Part shown: one piece after another, positions 7,801 through 12,333 of the stretch | Numbering within the stretch: the first letter of the stretch is position 1 | Layout: every line of letters begins with the position of its first letter | Assembly: GCA_030747475.1 (NCBI GenBank) | Contig: JASLKO010000028.1 | Span: 1 to 12,333 of the forward strand | Source of the DNA: Candidatus Thalassarchaeaceae archaeon | GTDB lineage: Archaea; Thermoplasmatota; Poseidoniia; Poseidoniales; Thalassarchaeaceae | Direction: 5' to 3' | DNA length: 12,333 nt | The notes under the pieces: generated by a model | What the model was told of the DNA's origin: nothing | What the model saw: the letters and a program-made list of their open reading frames with translations, nothing else | Databases searched by the model: none | Position numbers and translations under genes: made by a program

Positions 7801-8850
7801 TGGGTTGAGTTAACCCTTGGTCCCGATCAACAATACAATTGGACTTGGGATGGACATGGCAATGGAACTCAATATGAAATAATCGATGGTCGTTCTTTTG
7901 TCCCCATCGACTTGGATATCGGATTGAATAATTTTGTTTTCTACTTGGATGCACTTGAGCGAACCTTCGTCTATGAATTGTCGGTAACACTTGATCAAAC
8001 TCCACCTGATCTCGTTGTACAATATCCCTATTCTGGTTATGCAACATATCGCTCTATAGCGAACACAGGGGGCCTTTGTGAAGCTGGATTGCCGGTTTAT
8101 GTAAATGTCAGTGGTATACTGAGTCAGCAAGATTGCGCAGAGAACGGAACATTCTCTATGGAGGTCAATCTTCCTCTGTCTGAAGGCCATTGGCTCATGG
8201 TGACCTATCAAGTGGATATGGCTGACAATCGGGATGTTGACATCCGTCAAATTATCACCGATAAAACCGCACCTAATGCAAACCTACTCTGGAATCGAAC
8301 TGATTGTGACAGGAAACCAACTGCACCAATTTGGGGAGCTGCAATGCCAGCCGATTGCTCAGTTTCAGTAGATCTTTCAATGATAAGTGAAGATATTGTG
8401 GCTTGGTCGATTGTGATTACAAATGTGAATGCCGATGTATTGGTGCAAACAGGAACAAGTTCTGAGTTTGATGGCATGCAACCGAATACGTTTGTTGGCG
8501 AGGGAATCCCTGGGATGTGGATTGCGACAGTGGAATTGGAAGATGCCGCTGGAAATAGGCAAAGATTTGAGATTGCAACTGATTTAACCGCCCCGGAAGC
8601 CACTGCTGGAGAGCAATTGAAGACACCCGGTTCAATCCACAACATCGTTTCCATCATCGTTATCGTTGTGTTGCTCGTTATTTTGCAAATGTTCATCAAA
8701 AATAGGAAACTGAAAAATGGAGTGCCTCGAGATTCTACATGGCAGACATCTTCTCCAGATTTCCCGGCTGAATTTTCAGATTCCGATTTGATGTTTGAAG
8801 ACGACATAGTCGTCTCGAACGAGGAAGCGACACCATCAAACACTGAGTGA
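1858..8850 (+). CDS. Giant secreted, membrane-anchored subtilase (peptidase S8)
   Basis: A 2330-residue exported serine protease. M1-RR with a hydrophobic core (about 8-24) is a clear Sec signal, so I chose the ATG at 1858 over the in-frame TTG at 1795, which would add 21 charged residues before it. Residues about 30-160 look like an S8 propeptide. The catalytic domain has D175 (VADSGID), H384 (GNHGT), oxyanion N489 (VGNGG) and S570 (GGTSLATP). About 200 residues separate Asp from His, as in pyrolysin-like proteases, and contain acidic calcium-loop-like motifs at 236-246, 300-310 and 323-331; others lie at 775-796 and 1180-1188. Downstream are a PPC-like domain (about 1130-1238), a carbohydrate-binding-like beta-sandwich (about 1421-1562), Ig-like domains with D.TAP/D.TPP starts (1864, 2046, 2135, 2242), a membrane helix (2263-2280) and a 50-residue acidic tail. 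N-x-S/T sequons are abundant. It probably digests extracellular protein at the cell surface. The natural substrate is unknown. Confidence 0.93.
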   Translation: MRRGSLSIGLVTILILSSFSAFLAVSTPVESTIESRHHESPQVQIPETTSFSPSLDFWTQQELAEPMVLTRNLYALHQWQIANDLLPKQAPGNFQSVTPSTDVLEHRRVQMPGQLVAKLAGVDGVFAVYDDSTGPEPVGALPGEPTTVKSGEIHGATDAWERGYNGSGVRVAVADSGIDFAHPDLNGTQAVLDDSSSPYDGWGIMHDPISLVRWQRDGQAYPDAGNSWWVDTSAIDSDTNNDSMLDTEGWDISGVPQSISGIYHYGLHSDSKLIQRAGGDVNILVVDSTTFGVYDTIYIDIDRDDQFGDETPVNKSNPTYGRDTNADGLWDQSAGLLWWISDGIHGVPYGDVYAARNGYQNRIADAGSLILLMLNDASEAGGNHGTLCASAVSAQGVVSNGAVLGMAPGAELIAVSNLYAGGSWLDSFRFISEGYDGNATTSHDQGQIGSFSFGNSGAHDDGADYWSLYLDWLTRVHSPETTYFVAVGNGGHGYGTTASPGGAHGVISVGAFSSKGTTWGESASWSNRGPNSVSRLDPDIVAVGWSATGDRTLNEVTNANNAHTTWGGTSLATPVAAGLAAVIYQAWMNQTGFWPDSQIFRDLVMSTSDDRGYDPLVQGAGWMNASRAVASIDGDDGSLLVSPAAWMTGQNEGAHRDGNLNYILPGQNQTMQLTLSNTGDAPMDVNLTPSELVPLVGYHMNWNSTDVGNNTTWDGHQTRPDWAFPLHIVGDANLSLPASTTLVRARAVMEGEGFDGNQNLQSENRLHLRIYRWTDTDGDGNWSTDSNNDSYVDDGEWTESSELEMITEHVYESGQVEARVGNPHDWEGDGLIVALWRQFVRDPNKDPLQIQFDWTAFGPANDSWITAPSNLTIAAGHAAQINVTIDVPATARGGLKQHGLRMHATTNNTSRSWTWPVITNVGFNGPFTITPPPVDGNVSNQTLYDETWLQGAQRWGWRAESGDWKFLTMDWPTSLSGNGSILVDVDWPDNPYTDVDVHWMSEADHPFYLDDPAAYGPRTVVMETGSVGQHQGSGKYAHYTNGGGSREIIVADDTPGTKQMLLHSAMHGVNTNDNPLNISVGYITPLDAGLTTTLSDWTQMNGVTTHRIGSTVGLDVSSITAHGFTIPQYLSSETVYQDDPGDVTSSSYIREFTASSNQLIELEIGCHQSGIDLDMYLYRDTNNNGVLDWGNEQVGSSGNFNCDESITHGGGQSGTYWAVVHGYDLRASNTTFWLRWSEIGGNDLSIANYQSLNETQITSHYSNGSSALGGLVPQSVLELDLSWNRPESAGNWGGFVDLTLASGGLIRLPYSFVLIDPAPEASFSLPNGTRTNESIPISMYAHDRGTGFNISGLTFDADASWLNPIHGANVSGNLPKDIGLEAVTIDGENQNNLTTIWHHWNENRIYSDGDHYSTQNGLLSLEAETAMRIIPGESPIWDISNVDQNYSGTGYMSTVDDGFDSGNLTTGSRMSWEIEFDTVGTYWVWVRMQQHDAQGSGLHLGMNGQITPSSSEGLFTNSSGWNWIGGSENGTQMSLNVTTLGRHTFDIWVKESGVDIDRIEFTMNQNWTHHAGSPNNYPLPSPIWEDVTLRSAWLNWSLPSDNQWHDYAVEVLDLTNRIDQAHLRIEHDDVAPIIAIHNWRMFTNQSQIMDIWVMTDPEATVWLNGTQLDVDSEGRVNLNLSMQPTIWGMPPIDQHQGTEMWDTSHWIWHGMNHFNFTAKDPAGNWNHANASMVYDPWAPSNSGPTAQLTFDSLFVAEWGDVSVPFEGNKPYSFDVGQITIGRIFDGREICLTIISSSGSEMERQCQIDHAPPWLETPGSNHPVIEENSFIIDFSNWADDHYELVLSVTDWANNTGLLNSSIIVDRTAPFITIFSPINHQVQTDHHLEIEWGVNELSYQWVEVNGETVWTSGGYWNGSQSGVFELNRTGNHTVCIFAWDVTWIEDAAPNDAVHCVDTELPEETYWPILDAAWNDTHVNYSRVWVELTLGPDQQYNWTWDGHGNGTQYEIIDGRSFVPIDLDIGLNNFVFYLDALERTFVYELSVTLDQTPPDLVVQYPYSGYATYRSIANTGGLCEAGLPVYVNVSGILSQQDCAENGTFSMEVNLPLSEGHWLMVTYQVDMADNRDVDIRQIITDKTAPNANLLWNRTDCDRKPTAPIWGAAMPADCSVSVDLSMISEDIVAWSIVITNVNADVLVQTGTSSEFDGMQPNTFVGEGIPGMWIATVELEDAAGNRQRFEIATDLTAPEATAGEQLKTPGSIHNIVSIIVIVVLLVILQMFIKNRKLKNGVPRDSTWQTSSPDFPAEFSDSDLMFEDDIVVSNEEATPSNTE

Positions 8851-8856
8851 CTGTGT

Positions 8857-8860
8857 GAGG
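8857..8860 (+). promoter_or_regulatory. Weak Shine-Dalgarno GAGG before the propeller-TSP3 gene
   Basis: GAGG lies in the 13-base gap after the subtilase stop, only 3 bases before the ATG at 8864, which is closer than usual. A GTG at 8855 is in frame, but it overlaps this motif and would add three residues before the signal peptide. The short gap and absence of a promoter suggest read-through from the subtilase gene. Confidence 0.35.
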
Positions 8861-8863
8861 GAC

Positions 8864-11800
8864 ATGGGTCACAAGCACCGTGTATCCATTTTTTTGGTTG
8901 CACTGATGGTTTCTTCGCTGCTATATTGGTCACCAAATGCCCAAGCAGCGGACGGCGATGGCGATGGATTTGACGATTCGCTTGATGATTGCCCGCTGGC
9001 CGCAGGTGCATCGACCACTGGCCTACTCGGTTGTCCAGATTTTGATGGAGATGGTGTTCCGGATAGTGTTGATGGGACAATCTCGGATTTCACTGACGCC
9101 ACTCGAGACTATTCTTGGAGCAATGAGTTTTCAGGTGGGATGAGTGAATACACCTCATCTAGCCGTAGTTCAATGTCTCGGGCAATCGATGTGGCACCCA
9201 ATGGTATGGTTGCCGTTGGAGCGGACAGTGGTGATCACGTGCATCTCGCAAGTGGATCTGGAAAGATTCTGCATTCCTTGTTCACAATCGGTTCAAACCC
9301 CCGTGGCATAGAATTCTCTCCAAATGGTACATTGCTGGCGGTGACTGGGTATGAGACGGATGACAATACAGCAAATGTTCATGTATACACAATGGATTGG
9401 AATGCATTATCCGCAACCCACCTTGTGAATCTCTCTGCAAATCACGATGACGATACTTTCGGGATTGCATTCAACCCGAATGGGAGTCAATTGTTCGTTG
9501 GTGGGAAGGACGAAAATGTGACGATTTATGACACATCCTCTTGGTCGATATTACGGAAAATTGAGTTTGCTGAAGACGATGTATACGCGATTGCAACAAG
9601 TCCAGATGGTAGATTGGTTGCTGTGACTCACGCTCAGGAATTGTCGGTTCACTGGACATCAAACGGCACCCAATTCTTCAACGTACACAATCACAGCGAC
9701 GTCGTATTGGGTCTGGATTGGAGCCCTGATGGGCGCTGGATTATTACGGGTGGGAATGATAACCGATTCCGCGTTTACAATGCCTCAAATGGTACAATGA
9801 TTACTGAAGTGAATCAAGGGTCTGACGTCAACGCAGTTGCTTTTAATGCTGCAGGATCACACTTTGTTTTGGCTACCGGGAGTGGTTCTGAAACTACCAT
9901 ATATTCTACAGCAGATTGGTCCGAAGTTTACAGCATCGGTGACTTCCCTGGAGGGAGTGGAAATGGTGCATCAGGGCGACGTGGTGCAAGGGATGTAGCA
10001 TGGTCGGCAGATGAATCCAAGATTTATTTCGGAGGTCGATATTATGGCGCATTCTACACATTTTATTCTGAGGATGCTTTCATTTGGATGGGTGGAGATG
10101 TCACTGGGCAACTAATGGAAAGCCGTTTTCTCGAATATGCTGATGTCGGAAACGATTACCTCCCCAATCACTACAATTCTTCGATCACCCCCATCACCCA
10201 ACAGCAATGCAGCCAAGCAGGCGACAAAATATCCATGGGTGCTGGAGCCACGACTTCAGCCGAAAGCTTAACCACACCACTTGCCAATTATTCAAACAGT
10301 GGATTACGGACTTGCAATTCCAATGGCGACTTACTGGTCGATGTCCCTGTAGCGCGGATGCCCGCCACTTTGACACTCAAGCAGAATGGGCAGGCTGCGC
10401 AATGTGTTGCTTCAATGGGGGGGTTAACCATGGGTCAAGTTCGATGGATACTTTCTGGAGCATCGGATTCGACATTGATGACGACTGGAATCCACCCGGG
10501 TGTTACTCTAAGTTCAATCGCACCCAATGATGATAATAATGGGGTCAAAGAATGGATTGATCTCAGTTCAGGTTGTGCAGATGAACCAATCCACATTTAC
10601 CACCGTTGGGACAATCGATCAATCCCGCAAATGTTGGCCGCATTCTTATTTTGTGACCACTGTAATTTTCCTGAAGATTGGTTTGAGCCTGACTTTGATC
10701 GCTACCGATTGATTCAAGAAACGCGTAGTGAAATCATCAGCGGAGTTTCAGCCAATGATTATGTCATTGGGGTTACCGAATTGCGCGTTGGCATCGAATC
10801 TTCTGTTTACAATATTCCAATTTTTGACAATTGGACACATGGTGCCGTCGATGCGATGAATGCCGGTGAAATGCCAATTGTGCCCACATATGAAAATAGT
10901 TCTAGTGGAGCGTGGCCGGCTCAAGACGATTATTATCTAACAATGCGATACGATCAAGTTCCACAAGCCCAGAATTTTGTAAATTGGATGCTTTCCGAAG
11001 ATGGACAAGATAATTTCGATGAGATTGGTTTTGTTCGATTAGATCCATTCTCCCGCGTCCAATCAGGAGATCGTGTAGGCCTTGACTTGCGTGGAATATT
11101 GCCTGACGATGATGGCGATGGAGTGTGGAACGGGGATGATGATTGCCCCAATACCGATTCAAACTATACTGCCGATTCAAATGGTTGCGCACAAAATCAA
11201 TTGGATGATGATGGCGATGGCGTCGTAAATACACTTGATGATTGCCCGAATGACGCCGGTAACAGTACACAGCCGACCATTGGTTGCCCCGATGCAGATG
11301 GCGATGGTTGGGCCGATGGTGGTGACGCATTCCCTGCTGAACCATCTCAATGGTTAGATCAAGATAGTGATGGATTTGGCGATAATAACGCAGGATTTGA
11401 AGCGGATATTTGTCCAGAAGAATATGGACTTTCAACCATGGACCGCTTTGGCTGCCTCGACACTGATGGTGATGGCTGGTCTGATTTGAACGATGTCTTC
11501 CCTTCAAACCCAAATCAATGGGCTGATGCGGATGGTGATGGAATTGGTGATAATTATTCCTGGGCCAGTGAGCAAAATGGAATCCGAATGTCTGAGAGCG
11601 GTGATGCCTTCCCCACAGAAGTATCTCAACACAAAGATCGGGATGGAGATGGATTTGGAGATAATCCGGAAGGATTCCTAGCGGACAGCTGTCCAGACCA
11701 AGCGGGCGATTCAAACCAAAATGGAAAACTGGGTTGCCCAGATACTGATGATGATGGCTGGGCAGATGAGGATGATGCCTTCCCTACAGAATCCACTCAG

Positions 11801-12333
11801 CACTCCGATAGAGATGGAGATGGATTTGGGGACAATCGTGCAGGTAATATCTCAGATGCGTGTCAAGATACACCTGTCGAAGAAATTACACTAGTGGACT
11901 CCCAAGGTTGCGCTCCTTCTGAAAAGGATAGTGATTTTGATGGAGTCAGCGATGCAATAGACCAGTGTCCAAATACACCTGAGGGTGAATATCTTGATGC
12001 AGATGCAAATGGTTGTTCCGATAGTGAGCGCGATACTGATGGAGATGGTGCCATTGATTCAGTCGATCATTATCCTACTGAACCCACGCAAACCATAGAT
12101 AGTGATGGCGATGGGTATGGGGACAATTCTTCAGGAGTCAATGGTGATGATTGTCCAAATACTCCAGGAACATCGACAGCAAATCTGCGCGGCTGCCTTG
12201 ATACCGATTTTGATAGTTGGGCCGACAGTGAGGATGTATTGTACAACAACCCCACTCAATGGCAAGATTCTGATGGCGACGGTTACTATGACAACTTCAA
12301 TGAAAGTACTTGGAGGACCGATGAAATGCGCTT
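8864..12333 (+). CDS. Exported WD40-propeller / PBP-like / TSP3-repeat protein (3' end outside window)
   Basis: The frame stays open from the ATG at 8864 to the window edge: 1156 complete codons, with the C-terminus missing. The signal peptide ends at an AQA-A site (after about residue 28). Residues 30-70 form a short TSP3 calcium-binding segment (DGDGDGFDD, DFDGDGVPD). Seven h-x-h-S/N-P-[ND]-G type motifs begin at 108, 149, 201, 243, 284, 325 and 378, the spacing of a seven-bladed WD40/YVTN-like propeller. Residues about 490-728 show, in order, short matches to PstS-type binding proteins: VPVAR (494-498), LTMGQVRWILSG (521-532), PIHIYHRWDNRS (575-586) and FVNWMLSEDGQ (705-715). A CDHC motif is at 597-600. 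From 748 onward the protein is TSP3-like Asp/Gly repeats. This suggests a calcium-stabilised, extracellular binding or scaffold protein. It lies 13 bases after the subtilase gene, so the two are probably co-expressed. The exact role is unknown, and a membrane anchor may lie beyond the window. Confidence 0.9.
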   Translation, partial: MGHKHRVSIFLVALMVSSLLYWSPNAQAADGDGDGFDDSLDDCPLAAGASTTGLLGCPDFDGDGVPDSVDGTISDFTDATRDYSWSNEFSGGMSEYTSSSRSSMSRAIDVAPNGMVAVGADSGDHVHLASGSGKILHSLFTIGSNPRGIEFSPNGTLLAVTGYETDDNTANVHVYTMDWNALSATHLVNLSANHDDDTFGIAFNPNGSQLFVGGKDENVTIYDTSSWSILRKIEFAEDDVYAIATSPDGRLVAVTHAQELSVHWTSNGTQFFNVHNHSDVVLGLDWSPDGRWIITGGNDNRFRVYNASNGTMITEVNQGSDVNAVAFNAAGSHFVLATGSGSETTIYSTADWSEVYSIGDFPGGSGNGASGRRGARDVAWSADESKIYFGGRYYGAFYTFYSEDAFIWMGGDVTGQLMESRFLEYADVGNDYLPNHYNSSITPITQQQCSQAGDKISMGAGATTSAESLTTPLANYSNSGLRTCNSNGDLLVDVPVARMPATLTLKQNGQAAQCVASMGGLTMGQVRWILSGASDSTLMTTGIHPGVTLSSIAPNDDNNGVKEWIDLSSGCADEPIHIYHRWDNRSIPQMLAAFLFCDHCNFPEDWFEPDFDRYRLIQETRSEIISGVSANDYVIGVTELRVGIESSVYNIPIFDNWTHGAVDAMNAGEMPIVPTYENSSSGAWPAQDDYYLTMRYDQVPQAQNFVNWMLSEDGQDNFDEIGFVRLDPFSRVQSGDRVGLDLRGILPDDDGDGVWNGDDDCPNTDSNYTADSNGCAQNQLDDDGDGVVNTLDDCPNDAGNSTQPTIGCPDADGDGWADGGDAFPAEPSQWLDQDSDGFGDNNAGFEADICPEEYGLSTMDRFGCLDTDGDGWSDLNDVFPSNPNQWADADGDGIGDNYSWASEQNGIRMSESGDAFPTEVSQHKDRDGDGFGDNPEGFLADSCPDQAGDSNQNGKLGCPDTDDDGWADEDDAFPTESTQHSDRDGDGFGDNRAGNISDACQDTPVEEITLVDSQGCAPSEKDSDFDGVSDAIDQCPNTPEGEYLDADANGCSDSERDTDGDGAIDSVDHYPTEPTQTIDSDGDGYGDNSSGVNGDDCPNTPGTSTANLRGCLDTDFDSWADSEDVLYNNPTQWQDSDGDGYYDNFNESTWRTDEMR
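11105..12333 (+). repeat. TSP3-like calcium-binding repeat region (protein level)
   Basis: This part of the preceding gene encodes diverged acidic repeats of D-x-D-G-D-G-x-x-D type, many followed by CP or by a [FY]P-x(4)-Q segment. Six copies of a larger unit D-x-[FYL]-x(5)-[TSN]-Q-x-x-D-x-D-x-D-G-x-[GY]-D-N begin at codons at 11324, 11492, 11603, 11774, 12065 and 12233. Spacings are 168, 111, 171, 291 and 168 bases. Thrombospondin type 3 repeats bind calcium through such aspartates and form stiff surface stalks. The DNA copies have diverged, so this is an old amplification and not a fresh tandem duplication. Confidence 0.85.

Noticed and set aside
8247..9080. Minus-strand open frame of 277 codons across the subtilase/propeller junction
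   Set aside because: It lies antisense to two well-supported genes, has low-complexity Ser/Ile/Thr composition, no recognisable motif, and no ribosome site. It is a shadow of codon bias.
10902..11714. Minus-strand open frame of 270 codons rich in His and Arg
   Set aside because: It is the antisense of the GAT-rich TSP3 repeats, which read as ATC/CAT-type codons. The His richness is an artefact.
11102..12333. DNA-level tandem repeat or CRISPR-like array
   Set aside because: The periodicity is in the protein. DNA copies are diverged, units differ in length, and there are no constant direct repeats with unique spacers.

Overview
The window looks like a piece of a marine planktonic archaeal genome, most likely Marine Group II Euryarchaeota (Candidatus Poseidoniales). 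I infer this from the combination of an Asp-rich 'DGDGW.D..DAFP....Q..D.DGDGFGDN' repeat protein, a giant Sec-exported subtilase full of N-x-S/T sequons with a C-terminal membrane anchor, moderate base composition, short intergenic gaps, and an archaeal-type tRNA-Gln with A1-U72 and an encoded CCA. No database search was possible, so the lineage is an inference.

Layout. Positions 34-1245 (+) encode an isovaleryl-CoA/long-chain type acyl-CoA dehydrogenase. Two bases later, 1248-1697 (+) encodes an HDDC2/YfbR-like HD-domain 5'-nucleotidase. The TAG stop of the HD gene lies inside the acceptor stem of tRNA-Gln(UUG), which runs on the opposite strand (1692-1767). A gap of about 90 bp separates the 5' end of the tRNA from the next gene. 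It holds one AT-rich patch that could serve both directions, and a GC-only hairpin that traps the next start codon.

Positions 1858-8850 (+) encode a 2330-residue secreted subtilase (peptidase S8). It has a signal peptide, a propeptide, a catalytic domain with the complete Asp/His/Asn/Ser set, and a roughly 200-residue insertion carrying calcium-loop-like motifs. These are followed by a PPC-like domain, a carbohydrate-binding-like beta-sandwich, a series of Ig-like domains with paired cysteines, one transmembrane helix and an acidic cytoplasmic tail. Thirteen bases downstream, 8864 to the window end (+) encodes a second exported protein, cut off by the window edge. It has a signal peptide, a short thrombospondin-type-3 (TSP3) segment, a seven-bladed WD40-like propeller, a region resembling a PstS-type periplasmic binding protein, and then more than 400 residues of TSP3-like calcium-binding repeats.

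How the genes fit together. The first two genes are an intracellular, translationally coupled pair (acyl-CoA oxidation and nucleotide housekeeping). The last two look like a co-transcribed cell-surface module: a membrane-tethered protease with glycan- and protein-binding ectodomains, followed by a calcium-dependent scaffold that may bind a ligand. This would suit an archaeon that degrades proteins and particles in seawater. I see no mobile elements, CRISPR arrays or rRNA genes.
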